Shown: positions 1 to 6,979, numbered from the stretch's first letter. The stretch: DNA of 19,169 nt from DATMXS01 sp050260275 (GCA_050260275.1 JBLNBX010000129.1:1-19169); one strand, 5' to 3'. Translations and numbers: made by a program. Notes: generated from the letters alone by a model not told the origin.

Positions 1-315
1 GGACTGCTTCTGGACCGCATTCAGGACACCGCACGTGTGGCAGTCGTACCCGAACGCAGCGTCGGTGTAGCCTATATCGGCGATCGTCTCGCGTGCGATT
101 TTCTGGATGTCCAGCATCACGCCCGGTTTCGTCGTGATCTCTCCGGCCACGACGCACAACCCCGTCGTGACGAGGACCTCGCAGGCCACACGGCCCATCG
201 GGTCGTCGCGCATCACTGCATCCAGCACCGCGTCGGAGATCTGGTCGGCGATCTTGTCCGGGTGCCCTTCAGTTACCGACTCCGAAGTGAATATGTATCT
301 TCGTCCATCAGCCAC
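1..315 (-). CDS. metK: S-adenosylmethionine synthetase, N-terminal part (runs off window)
   Basis: The protein makes S-adenosylmethionine from methionine and ATP in the cytoplasm. The first 105 codons read on the minus strand from a GTG at 313-315 and stay open to the window edge, so the C-terminal three quarters are missing. The N-terminus contains the family signature: FTSESVTEGHPDK at residues 9-21, then IADQISDAVLDAV, with the conserved His, Asp and Lys of the ATP/metal site in GHPDK. Further on are the VTTGLCVVAGEITT strand region and the IGYTDAAFGYDC motif. The GTG start is supported by a GGGAGG ribosome binding site (324-329) 8 nt upstream and by the usual position of the FTSESVTEGHPDK motif. 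The 242-bp gap to the divergent gene at 558 could hold a leader; I recognise no SAM riboswitch in it. Confidence 0.95.
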   Translation of the reverse strand, partial: MADGRRYIFTSESVTEGHPDKIADQISDAVLDAVMRDDPMGRVACEVLVTTGLCVVAGEITTKPGVMLDIQKIARETIADIGYTDAAFGYDCHTCGVLNAVQKQS

Positions 316-557
316 CTGGTGTTCCTCCCAATAGCGAAGGCCGGTACGGCGGGGGCCTCTCGCGCCAGCATAAGCGGTAATCGGGCACGGCGGGCGAGTG
401 AAACCGGGCGGCAGACACACCTTCACATGGGCGAAGGCGTACAGCGGCCGGAACCCCGTCTTGCCGTTCTTATTATTATGCACGGCGAGCACGCTTTTCG
501 GGACGGCTTGGGACAGCTTGCCCAAACGAAACCGCGCCCGGATGCGTCTACCCAGCT

Positions 558-1145
558 ATGGGGCGAGTTCTGATTCTGCTGGCTGCGGCGGCGATCGCCG
601 CTTCGCAAGGCACTGACCTTGAGAGCTGCCTCAGAAAGTTCGACCGCATCCGCCAGGGCCGCGCGCCGGCCGGCTCCCGCGTGGTGATAAGTTCCAACGA
701 ACTGAACGCTTACGTGCGGTCCGCCGTTCCCAGAGTGGCGCCTCAGGGCGTACGCGATCCCGTGATCCGGTTGACCCCGGGCAGGGCTGTCGGCCGCGCC
801 TACATCGATTTCGCCAAAGTGCGGCGCTCGCAGGGGCAGCCGATGGGGTGGATGCTCGAGAAATTGCTCGAAGGCGAGCGCCCGGTCACCGTGGAGGCGC
901 GAATCGTCTCCAGCGGGGGCTTCGCGAGAGTAGATGTCGAGCGCGTCGAGATCTCCGGGCTGGAGCTATCGGGCGACACGCTTGACTATCTGATACGCAA
1001 CTTCCTCTGGGAATACTACCCCGACGCCCGGGTCGGCAAACCCTTTGAACTCGAGCACGGTATGGATCGCCTGGAGATAGGCCGCGGCCAGGTTGCTGTA
1101 GTCATGGCGAGCCGCGACACTTGGAGAAGCGCGGCTCCGCGGTAA
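558..1145 (+). CDS. hypothetical exported protein
   Basis: I do not recognise a named family. The 195-residue protein begins with a short basic and hydrophobic segment (GRVLILLAAAAIAASQG, residues 2-18) that looks like a signal peptide, so it is probably exported or periplasmic. The rest is a soluble alternating beta-like domain with no membrane segment. Valine-rich strands around residues 40-60 and 95-130 (PVTVEARIVSS, ARVDVERVEISGLELSG) recall lipid-binding or DUF2993-like beta proteins, but this is only a resemblance. A charged aromatic stretch, YLIRNFLWEYYPDARVGKPFELEHG, spans about residues 143-167. There is no clear catalytic motif. It lies about 100 bp before truB on the same strand and is divergent from metK. 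The coding call rests on length, signal peptide and high GC at third positions. Confidence 0.7.
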   Translation: MGRVLILLAAAAIAASQGTDLESCLRKFDRIRQGRAPAGSRVVISSNELNAYVRSAVPRVAPQGVRDPVIRLTPGRAVGRAYIDFAKVRRSQGQPMGWMLEKLLEGERPVTVEARIVSSGGFARVDVERVEISGLELSGDTLDYLIRNFLWEYYPDARVGKPFELEHGMDRLEIGRGQVAVVMASRDTWRSAAPR

Positions 1146-1243
1146 ACGCGCGCTCCGGCCAGCCGGACGGCCCTTTCGCGGTGATCGCAATGCAATCGCC
1201 GCCGTCTTGTGGCCCGATCCGCCGTCCTTTTACAGTGGATGTG

Positions 1244-2125
1244 ATGGACGGAGCCGTAGTGATCAACAAGCCTGCCGGGTGGACGTCGCACGACGCTGTG
1301 AACCGGATCCGCCGCCTGGCGGGAACACGCCGTGTAGGCCACCTCGGCACGCTCGATCCGATGGCCACCGGCGTCCTCCCGCTCGTTATCAATGGCGCAA
1401 CGAGGCTGGCGCAATTTTACACGCGCAGCGACAAAGTTTACGATGCCGTGGTCCGGTTCGGCTACGCCACCGATACCTATGACTCCGAGGGGACGCCCAC
1501 TTCTCCCGAGACGCCAGTAATCCTCACGCGCGAGCACCTCGAGCCGCTGCTCGATGCCTTCCGAGGCGTAGTCAGCCTGACCCCACCGCCGATATCGGCG
1601 AAGAAGATCGGCGGCACTCCGGCCTACCGCCTTGTCCGGAAGAACGTCGCTGTCGAGCTGCAGCCCGTCCAGGTCACAATTTACAAGCTGGAACTCACTG
1701 ACATCCAGGGCGCCGAGGCGCGGCTGCTTGTCCACTGCTCGGCGGGCACGTACCTGCGCTCGATCGCCCACGAGTTGGGACAGGCCATGGGCTGCGGTGC
1801 ATTTCTCAGCAGCCTGGTGAGGCTGCGGTCCGGCGATTTCTCGCTCGAACAGGCGCGTACGTTCGATGAGCTGGCCGAGCTGGCCTCCGCCGGGAGATTC
1901 GGCGAGGCGGTGATTCCGGCGGCCCAGATGCTTCCCGAGTTTCCCACCGAGGTGGTGGACAACGTGACCGCCGGCTTCATCAAGCAGGGGCGCGATTTCC
2001 GCGTTTCACCCTTCCGCGTCCGCCAGGGCTCGCGCTACGTCAAGGCGGTCACGCAGGAAGGACGCCTACTCGCCATCGGCGAGGCCAGGCTGCCCAACCT
2101 GTACCACCCGATGATGGTTCTGTAG
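1244..2125 (+). CDS. truB: tRNA pseudouridine(55) synthase TruB
   Basis: TruB converts uridine 55 in the T-loop of tRNAs to pseudouridine. With the ATG at 1244 the product is 293 residues, close to the usual 290-315. The N-terminus has the family motif VINKPAGWTSHDAV (7-20). The catalytic motif GHLGTLDPMATGVLPL (32-47) carries the nucleophile Asp38. Motifs YDAVVRFGYATDTYDSEG and LTPPPISAKKIGG follow, then the CSAGTYLRSIAHELG motif. The C-terminal tail (about residue 235 onward) is PUA-like. The reading frame is open upstream to 1121, which would overlap the preceding gene and add 41 residues without homology, so I chose the methionine just before the conserved block; a GTG at 1241 is also possible. 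No strong ribosome binding site precedes either start, which suggests coupling to the upstream gene. Confidence 0.95.
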   Translation: MDGAVVINKPAGWTSHDAVNRIRRLAGTRRVGHLGTLDPMATGVLPLVINGATRLAQFYTRSDKVYDAVVRFGYATDTYDSEGTPTSPETPVILTREHLEPLLDAFRGVVSLTPPPISAKKIGGTPAYRLVRKNVAVELQPVQVTIYKLELTDIQGAEARLLVHCSAGTYLRSIAHELGQAMGCGAFLSSLVRLRSGDFSLEQARTFDELAELASAGRFGEAVIPAAQMLPEFPTEVVDNVTAGFIKQGRDFRVSPFRVRQGSRYVKAVTQEGRLLAIGEARLPNLYHPMMVL

Positions 2126-2217
2126 GCGCGCAATTCACGTTTGGCTGCTCTCAATTCCGTGCCCTGGCTGCCTGCAGGCGGCCGCACTTCCGCCCGCGCG
2201 CATCTGAAGACATCCTT

Positions 2218-2347
2218 GTGGGGCGGACCCCCAGGTCCGCGGGCGCCCCCCCGGTCGCCCATCGGTCGGTAAGCGCCATCGGCCCTATCTACAAACACCA
2301 GCCAAGCCGGACCAGGGCTCCGGCGCGGACGAGGGCGTCCGCCCCAC
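2218..2347. repeat. intergenic inverted-repeat element with 11-bp perfect arms
   Basis: Between the convergent truB and glmU genes, GTGGGGCGGAC at 2218-2228 is matched by its exact reverse complement at 2337-2347. The left arm also forms a small local hairpin, GCGGACC (2223-2229) with GGTCCGC (2234-2240) around a 4-nt loop. The interior is G+C-rich and non-coding in appearance. It resembles the palindromic, apparently dispersed intergenic repeats seen in some acidobacterial genomes, but only one copy is in this window, so dispersal cannot be shown here. The whole gene-free stretch 2126-2425 otherwise holds only the hairpin at 2370-2398. Confidence 0.5.
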
Positions 2348-2369
2348 TGCACGGAGGGGATCGGTGCAG

Positions 2370-2398
2370 CCTGTGGGGACTTCGAAAGCCGCCACAGG
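2370..2398 (-). terminator. possible terminator hairpin after glmU
   Basis: CCTGTGG (2370-2376) and CCACAGG (2392-2398) form a 7-bp perfect stem with a 15-nt loop, about 28 nt beyond the glmU stop codon on the minus strand. There is no T-run, so it would be an atypical intrinsic terminator, possibly serving both convergent genes. Confidence 0.3.
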
Positions 2399-2425
2399 GC
2401 GCCGGCGCGAGCCGTCTTGAACCCG

Positions 2426-3097
2426 CTACTCCCGCCGGGTCGAGGCCGAGCGCGCCTGCTCCTGTTCCTCCCGCCGCTTCTTCGCCCAGCCCTCTTTTAT
2501 GACCTGCCGCGAACGGCCCAGCGCGAGCGAATCCGCAGGCACCGTGTCCGTTATCACTGAGCCGGCTGCAACGTAGCTGCCCGCGCCCACCTGCAGCGGC
2601 GCGACCAGTGTCGCGTTGCTCCCTATGAAGGCGCCGTCGCCGATCTCGGTGGGGTGTTTGGCCCGGCCATCATAGTTGCACGTTATCGTGCCCGCGCCGA
2701 TGTTGGCGTTTTCGCCTATGGTCGAGTCCCCAAGGTAAGCCAGGTGCTGAGACTTTGACTTTCGCCCCAGCCGCGTCTTCTTCAACTCCACGAAGTTGCC
2801 TACGACTGCCCCGGCTTCGACGTGCGCCTGCATCCGCAAACGCGCGAACGGTCCCACCCGCGCGCCGGTGTCGAGTTGCGACGCGTCCACCATCGTGAAC
2901 GGGAGCACCTGTACCTGGTCCGCCACCGTCGCATCGCGCAGAATAGAGCACGCGCCGATGCGGCAGTCCTCGCCGATCACCGTCCGCCCGAGAATCTGCG
3001 CGAACGGCTCGATCACCGTGTCGCGCCCGATGCGAACGGCCGTGTCGATCGTGACCGTCTCAGGCTTTTGGATCGTCACGCCCTCGCGCATCAGCAC
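2426..3097 (-). CDS. glmU: GlmU C-terminal domain: glucosamine-1-phosphate N-acetyltransferase (second half of a split glmU)
   Basis: This is the left-handed beta-helix acetyltransferase half of GlmU, which acetylates glucosamine-1-phosphate using acetyl-CoA on the way to UDP-GlcNAc for peptidoglycan. The first seven codons (GTG at 3097, ATG at 3091) lead into the linker, followed by hexapeptide repeats such as IGEDCRIGACSI. Conserved acetyltransferase motifs follow: GPFARLR (UDP-sugar-binding Arg), NFVELKKTRLG (Lys), SQHLAYLGDSTIG (catalytic His), NIGAGTITCNYDG and GSNATLVAPLQVG. The tail KEGWAKKRREEQEQ is typical of GlmU. It lies in the same reading frame as the gene at 3104-3844, separated only by one TAG codon and two sense codons; the two parts joined give about 472 residues, a normal GlmU length. 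If the TAG is real, this half needs its own start at GTG 3097, which has no good ribosome binding site. Confidence 0.9.
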   Translation of the reverse strand: MLMREGVTIQKPETVTIDTAVRIGRDTVIEPFAQILGRTVIGEDCRIGACSILRDATVADQVQVLPFTMVDASQLDTGARVGPFARLRMQAHVEAGAVVGNFVELKKTRLGRKSKSQHLAYLGDSTIGENANIGAGTITCNYDGRAKHPTEIGDGAFIGSNATLVAPLQVGAGSYVAAGSVITDTVPADSLALGRSRQVIKEGWAKKRREEQEQARSASTRRE

Positions 3098-3103
3098 GGC
3101 ATT

Positions 3104-3844
3104 CTACCGCTCGCGCAGGATGCGGTCCGCCTCTGCCAGCTCGGCGCGCGTGTTGATGCCGAGCACCTCGGCTGAATCGTCGAGCAGCACGGGCCGCGTC
3201 GCGTGCCCGTCGCGGCGAAGTATCTCGACGATGTCCGTAAGGTAGAACTCTCCCGCGGGGTTGTCGGTGCCGATAGCGTCCAGGCGCGGCCACATCAGCT
3301 CGCCCGCGAAACAGTAGATGCCGGAGTTGATCTCGCGCAGGGCCAGTTGCTCAGGCGTGGCGGCCTTGTGCTCGACAATGGCGGCCACGGAGCCGTCCGG
3401 CGCCCGCACGATGCGGCCGTAGCCTGTGGGGTCCCTCAATTCAGTTGTAAGCACGGCTGCCGCCGCGCCCCACCTGCTCTGCTCTTCGATCAGGCGCGAG
3501 AGCGTTGCCGTGGTAAGGAGCGGAGCGTCGCCGTAAAGTACCACCACCGGCCCCGGCCCGGCGCCCGCACTCTCGCGCGCCACGAGCAGCGCGTGGCCAG
3601 TTCCCTTTTGCTCAGTCTGAAGAACGAACTGGACGCCGTAAGCGCTCAGCGCAGCCTCGACCTCCGAAGCCTGGTTGCCCACCACAACGAAAACGCGCGC
3701 GGGGGAAGCGAACTCCAACGCCGTGCGCACGACGTGCTCGACCATCGGCATGCCGCCCACCTCATGCAGCACCTTGGCGCGCTTGGACTTCATGCGGGTG
3801 CCGAGCCCCGCTGCGAGAATTACAACCGTAAGTGGATTTTCCAT
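3104..3844 (-). CDS. glmU: GlmU N-terminal domain: N-acetylglucosamine-1-phosphate uridylyltransferase (first half of a split glmU)
   Basis: This is the 246-residue pyrophosphorylase domain that makes UDP-GlcNAc from GlcNAc-1-phosphate and UTP. The nucleotide-binding signature VVILAAGLGTRMKSKRAKVL is at residues 7-26. QTEQKGTGHAL (76-86), VLYGDAPLL (metal-binding Asp), GYGRIVR, EHKAATPEQ, INSGIYCF and AGEFYLTDIVEI follow, all in family order. The product stops with TAG at 3104-3106 directly after ADRILRER, in the linker helix that normally continues into the acetyltransferase domain. The frame then continues without interruption into the C-terminal half. One substitution (AAG Lys to TAG) would explain the break. 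The gene starts with ATG 3 nt after the yvcK stop, so the two are surely cotranscribed. Confidence 0.93.
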   Translation of the reverse strand: MENPLTVVILAAGLGTRMKSKRAKVLHEVGGMPMVEHVVRTALEFASPARVFVVVGNQASEVEAALSAYGVQFVLQTEQKGTGHALLVARESAGAGPGPVVVLYGDAPLLTTATLSRLIEEQSRWGAAAAVLTTELRDPTGYGRIVRAPDGSVAAIVEHKAATPEQLALREINSGIYCFAGELMWPRLDAIGTDNPAGEFYLTDIVEILRRDGHATRPVLLDDSAEVLGINTRAELAEADRILRER

Positions 3845-3847
3845 GTG

Positions 3848-4903
3848 TTACGCCGTTGTGGCGGTGAGCTGAGTACGCCTGCGCCGCCTTCCTTCCGCCG
3901 CCAGTTCCATTGCGACGGCCGCAATCGCCTGTGGAGAGTGCCGCACCTTCTCCTCCTCGCGCAGAAGGTCGCGCCCCACCACCTTCACTCCCATTCTCTC
4001 CAGGCGGCCCGTATCTACGTGCACCGGCGCGGCCTTCTGTTTCGCATACCGCTTGAGCATGGCCTCGCTAACCGGACGGTTGTTTACGACCGCATACTCC
4101 ACCAGTTCACAGCCCGCGTGCTCGTTGATGGCCGCGATGTGATCCGAGGCGCTGAAGTTGATCGTCTCGCCCGGCTGCCACATCAGGTTCACGATGTGAG
4201 CTTTCACCGCCCGTGATGCCGCGATAGCCTGCGAAATTCCGTCCACCAGCAGGTTCGGAATTACGCTTGTGAACAACGACCCCGGGCCGAGCGTTATCAG
4301 GTCGGCCGCCTCTATCGCCGCGAGCGTCTCGCTTAGCGGGGCGCACGACCGCGGCTTGAGCGAGATGCGCCTTATCCGCGACTTAGTCCGGCTGATGCGC
4401 GTCTCTCCCGAAACGACGCTGCCGTCGGCGAGTTCGGCCTCGAGCACGATATTCGCGGCCGTTGCGGGATAGATGCGCCCGGCGATAGCGAGCACCTCCG
4501 ATGAGAGCTTGACCGCCTGCGCGAAGTCGCCGGTGATGTTTGTGAGCGCGGTCAGAAACAGGTTTCCAAAGCTGTGGCCCTTCAGTCCCCGGCCGCGCGC
4601 GAAACGATAGCGGAACAACTGTGAGAGAAGCGCCTCGTCTTCCGAAAGCGCCACCATGCAGTTGCGTATGTCCCCGGGAGGCAGCACGCTGAAGTCGCGC
4701 CGCAGGCGGCCGGAACTGCCGCCGTCATCCGTGACGGTAACCACTGCCGTGATGTCCACCCTCGGCCGAGCCGGTGGACGCGCGTGTTCTTTCAGACCCT
4801 GAAGTACAGTAGACAGTCCGTTCCCGCCGCCGATAGCCACAATTCGCAGCGGCTCGTCATACCAGTCCTGTGCGAGAGGTTCGATCCCGTATGCCCGCTC
4901 CAT
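3848..4903 (-). CDS. yvcK: gluconeogenesis factor YvcK/CofD-like protein
   Basis: YvcK-family proteins bind UDP-sugars and are needed for cell-wall synthesis and normal growth on gluconeogenic carbon sources. They share the fold of the CofD phospholactate transferase. The 351-residue product begins with a short extension and then the nucleotide-binding motif RIVAIGGGNGLSTVLQGLK (20-38). VVTVTDDGGSSGRLRRDF (54-71), LPPGDIRNCMVAL, GHSFGNLFLTALTNITGDF, ADLITLGPGSLFTSVIPNLL and NLMWQPGETINFSASDHI follow, all diagnostic. The arginine-rich C-terminus (about residues 330-351) is poorly conserved. It follows the TPR gene by 26 bp and precedes glmU by 3 bp. The pairing with glmU fits a cell-wall or UDP-GlcNAc role. 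The ATG at 4903 is the only methionine before the conserved core. Confidence 0.92.
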   Translation of the reverse strand: MERAYGIEPLAQDWYDEPLRIVAIGGGNGLSTVLQGLKEHARPPARPRVDITAVVTVTDDGGSSGRLRRDFSVLPPGDIRNCMVALSEDEALLSQLFRYRFARGRGLKGHSFGNLFLTALTNITGDFAQAVKLSSEVLAIAGRIYPATAANIVLEAELADGSVVSGETRISRTKSRIRRISLKPRSCAPLSETLAAIEAADLITLGPGSLFTSVIPNLLVDGISQAIAASRAVKAHIVNLMWQPGETINFSASDHIAAINEHAGCELVEYAVVNNRPVSEAMLKRYAKQKAAPVHVDTGRLERMGVKVVGRDLLREEEKVRHSPQAIAAVAMELAAEGRRRRRTQLTATTA

Positions 4904-4929
4904 AGCCCCCTGCCAGCCCGTGCGGCTGT

Positions 4930-5481
4930 CTAGGCCGCCGTACTTCCAGGGTACAGAAGTTCTGCGATTGGCGATAGGCGGGTGAACTCGGCGAGGTCCG
5001 GATCCCGGCGCGCGGCTATCCGGTTCCGCGGATCGATCTCGATCGCGCGTTTCAGGCTGGCGTACGCCCCGGCGAGGTCGCCGCGAAGGGCAAGGCAGAT
5101 GGCGAGAGCGTAATGGATGTGGTCTCCCTGGGGCGCCTTCTCAATGGCTGCTCGCAGTTGCCGGTCCGCCTCGGCCAGCCTGCGCTCGTTCAGAAGCGCC
5201 ACGCCGTAATTGTAATGGTCATCGGCGGACTTGAGCTCCACCCCGTCGGACTGCATGCGGCGCTCGCAAATTCTCATGTGCACGCGCGCGCTGTGAGCCA
5301 TGCCACGGTCCGGCCCCTCGGCCGCGAAGGCAAACAGCGCCGACGCCTCGGCGTACCGGCGCGCCTGAAGGGCGGCGATGGCTCTGCTGAAGGTCTCGGC
5401 CTGGTCCGCCGGGGGCGGCGCAGCGATAGCCTCTTGCGCCGGCTTCTTCGGTGAAGGCTTCTGCCGCGGAGTGCTGGACAT
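4930..5481 (-). CDS. tetratricopeptide-repeat protein
   Basis: The product is 183 residues with a Lys/Pro/Ala-rich, probably disordered N-terminus (1-25). After that come TPR-like helical pairs. Clear units are around 27-60 (FSRAIAALQARRYAEASALF), 87-115 (HYNYGVALLNERRLAEADRQ) and 122-152 (IHYALAICLALRGDLAGAYA, ending in AIEIDPRNR). There is no signal peptide or membrane segment, so it is likely a cytoplasmic scaffold. The function is not evident. It is the first gene of the minus-strand unit with yvcK and glmU, with a candidate promoter directly upstream, so a role connected to cell-wall precursor supply is possible but unproven. Confidence 0.85.
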   Translation of the reverse strand: MSSTPRQKPSPKKPAQEAIAAPPPADQAETFSRAIAALQARRYAEASALFAFAAEGPDRGMAHSARVHMRICERRMQSDGVELKSADDHYNYGVALLNERRLAEADRQLRAAIEKAPQGDHIHYALAICLALRGDLAGAYASLKRAIEIDPRNRIAARRDPDLAEFTRLSPIAELLYPGSTAA

Positions 5482-5500
5482 TACGTATCTTGACCACAGA

Positions 5501-5530
5501 TATCTAGCAGATACGCCAGCCGCTTTGCAA
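5501..5530 (-). promoter_or_regulatory. candidate sigma70-type promoter of the TPR-yvcK-glmU operon
   Basis: On the minus strand TTGCAA (5525-5530) and TAGATA (5501-5506) are spaced 18 bp apart. They lie about 20 bp upstream of the ATG at 5481, which gives a very short leader. Confidence 0.45.
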
Positions 5531-5552
5531 CCGGGGTCAGATCAGGCAGGTA

Positions 5553-5696
5553 TCAGGATTCTTCGTCCTCATAGACCGGAACGGACTCGAGGTCTTCCGC
5601 CTCGAAAACCTGTCCGCAATTGACGCATCGGACGTAGTCCACGCCGTCACGGCGCGCAATCATCTCCGTCCGCTCGTGATCGCAAGGTGTACCCAT
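5553..5696 (-). CDS. small zinc-ribbon-like protein (47 aa)
   Basis: This short frame starts with ATG at 5694-5696 and ends with TGA at 5553-5555. The product has a Cys5-x-His7 pair at the N-terminus and a Cys24-x2-Cys27 pair in the segment VRCVNCGQVFEAEDL, which together look like a small zinc ribbon. The C-terminus is very acidic (VPVYEDEES). I do not know a function; small regulatory or RNA/protein-binding roles are possible. The gene is preceded by a near-consensus promoter (5717-5744) and followed after about 70 bp by the TPR-yvcK-glmU unit on the same strand. The evidence for coding is the ordered Cys/His spacing, the promoter and the lack of any other gene here. Confidence 0.6.
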   Translation of the reverse strand: MGTPCDHERTEMIARRDGVDYVRCVNCGQVFEAEDLESVPVYEDEES

Positions 5697-5716
5697 GGCA
5701 GGCAATTTCTACCCCT

Positions 5717-5744
5717 ATTGTAGTCGGGCAACGCTGCTTGTCAA
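5717..5744 (-). promoter_or_regulatory. near-consensus sigma70 promoter for the small zinc-ribbon gene
   Basis: On the minus strand a perfect TTGACA (5739-5744) is followed after 16 bp by TACAAT (5717-5722), a one-mismatch -10 box. The predicted transcript starts about 15 nt before the ATG at 5696. The same AT-rich patch carries a TACAAT on the plus strand (5746-5751), which could serve the divergent gene at 5766, though no -35 box is evident there. Confidence 0.6.
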
Positions 5745-5765
5745 TTACAATCGGACTGCGAGACG

Positions 5766-6881
5766 ATGCCGCGGACAGAGCCTTCCCGGATCGATATTTC
5801 GAGCGCCGGCCAGACCTTCGAAACGGCCCCGGACCGCCCCGCCGTGTTCCTGGTCCGCATGCGCGAGGGAGCGCCCTACCTGGGGCGCACCACGCTGCTC
5901 AGGCGCAGGCTGCGCCGGCTGTTCGGCGAGCGCGCCGCTGCCAGCCGCGTGCTCACGCTGCGAGGGCTCGCAGCGTCTGTCGAGTACTGGCCCGTCGCTT
6001 CGCGGCTGGAATCGATGCTGGTTTTTTACGACCTCGCCGCCGAATGCTTCCCAGAAACCTACCTCGACATCGTCAAGCTGAGGATGCCGCCGTACGTGGG
6101 AGTGCTTCTCGCAAATGAGTTCCCGCGCACACAGGTCACCTCAAAGCTCGGCTCGCGGTCCCTCTACTATGGTCCGTTCCGGACGCGAGCGTCGGCGGAG
6201 ATGTTCGAGGCCGCCGCTCTCGAACTGTTCCAGGTCCGCCGCTGCGCGGAGGACCTCGAGCCCGCGCCCGGTCACCCCGGCTGCATCTACGGCGAGATGA
6301 ACATGTGCCTCCGCCCGTGCCAGGCCGCCGTGAGCGCGGAGGAGTACCGGAGCGAGGTCGAACGGCTGGCCGGGTTCCTGCAAAGCGGCGGCCGCTCGCT
6401 CATCGAACCGCTCACCGCCGCGCGCGACCGCTTCAGCGAGCGCATGGAGTTCGAGGAGGCCGCGCGGCTTCACAAGCGCATCGAGAAGGTCGAGCAGGCG
6501 GCCCGCCTTCGCGACGAGCTGGCGTCTGATATCGGCCGCCTGTACGGGGTTGCCGTAACCCCTTCCGTGCAGCCCGGCGCCGTCGAGCTGTGGTTCGTTG
6601 CCCGAGGCGTCTGGCTTCCGCCGGTGCGCTTTTCGGTGGAAGCCGCTGGGAAGAGCGTCTCCATGGACGAGCGCCTCCGGCAGACCGTGGCCGCGCTCGA
6701 CGAACCGCGCCCGTCCACGCGCAGGCGGCAGGAGCACCTGGCGCTGCTAGCCCGCTGGTACTACTCAAGCTGGCGGGACGGCGAGTGGCTGCGCTTTGAC
6801 TCCTTCTCTCACGTGCCCTACCGCAGTCTGGTCCGGGCAATCTCCAAAACAGCGAGGGAATCGTCCCGCAGCGAGAGCTGA
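5766..6881 (+). CDS. truncated UvrC-like protein (GIY-YIG-like domain, cysteine cluster, UVR domain)
   Basis: The 371-residue protein matches the N-terminal half of excinuclease subunit UvrC but lacks its C-terminal RNase H-like nuclease and helix-hairpin-helix domains. Residues 24-110 align with the GIY-YIG nuclease. The first motif is AVF (26-28) instead of GIY/GVY and the second is YLGRT (38-42) instead of YVGKA; Arg48 and Glu82 at the catalytic positions remain. Residues 131-139 carry the YYGPF motif. Cys160, Cys173, Cys181 and Cys185 match the UvrC cysteine cluster, proposed to bind an iron-sulfur centre. The segment around 213-250 (RMEFEEAARLHKRIEKVEQ) is a UVR domain, which contacts UvrB. 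The C-terminal 110 residues are unfamiliar and end with an aromatic, basic stretch. It may be a repair accessory or Cho-like factor. The ATG start is 8 nt after GACTGCGAG, with only a weak ribosome binding site. Confidence 0.82.
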   Translation: MPRTEPSRIDISSAGQTFETAPDRPAVFLVRMREGAPYLGRTTLLRRRLRRLFGERAAASRVLTLRGLAASVEYWPVASRLESMLVFYDLAAECFPETYLDIVKLRMPPYVGVLLANEFPRTQVTSKLGSRSLYYGPFRTRASAEMFEAAALELFQVRRCAEDLEPAPGHPGCIYGEMNMCLRPCQAAVSAEEYRSEVERLAGFLQSGGRSLIEPLTAARDRFSERMEFEEAARLHKRIEKVEQAARLRDELASDIGRLYGVAVTPSVQPGAVELWFVARGVWLPPVRFSVEAAGKSVSMDERLRQTVAALDEPRPSTRRRQEHLALLARWYYSSWRDGEWLRFDSFSHVPYRSLVRAISKTARESSRSES

Positions 6882-6948
6882 CGGCGTTCACCTTAGGGTG
6901 CCGCCATGCGCAGGTTAGCGTCTAATAACGAAAAAAATCCTGATTGAG

Positions 6949-6979
6949 TTGATTCAAGTATTCGCTGGGGTGCTATAGT
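6949..6979 (+). promoter_or_regulatory. candidate promoter of the rex-hox operon
   Basis: An extended -10 element, TGC followed by TATAGT (6971-6979), lies about 27 bp before the Rex start. A TTGATT at 6949-6954 is 19 bp upstream of the -10 hexamer, and an A7 tract lies further upstream (about 6930-6936). No convincing Rex operator (TTGTGAA-N4-TTCACAA type) is visible here. Confidence 0.4.

Noticed and set aside
508..525. An imperfect palindrome TTGGG-N8-CCCAA upstream of the exported-protein gene
   Set aside because: Only 5-bp arms are exact and no promoter is recognised next to it, so it is not distinguishable from chance.
1121..1243. An upstream extension of truB
   Set aside because: The extra 41 residues overlap the preceding gene and do not match the TruB family, which begins just before VINKPAGWTSHD.
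3203..4216. A 337-codon open frame on the plus strand
   Set aside because: It lies opposite glmU and yvcK, both of which are firmly identified.
6882..6905. A weak stem (CACC/GGTG) after the UvrC-like gene as a terminator
   Set aside because: The stem is only 4 bp and is not followed by a T-run.
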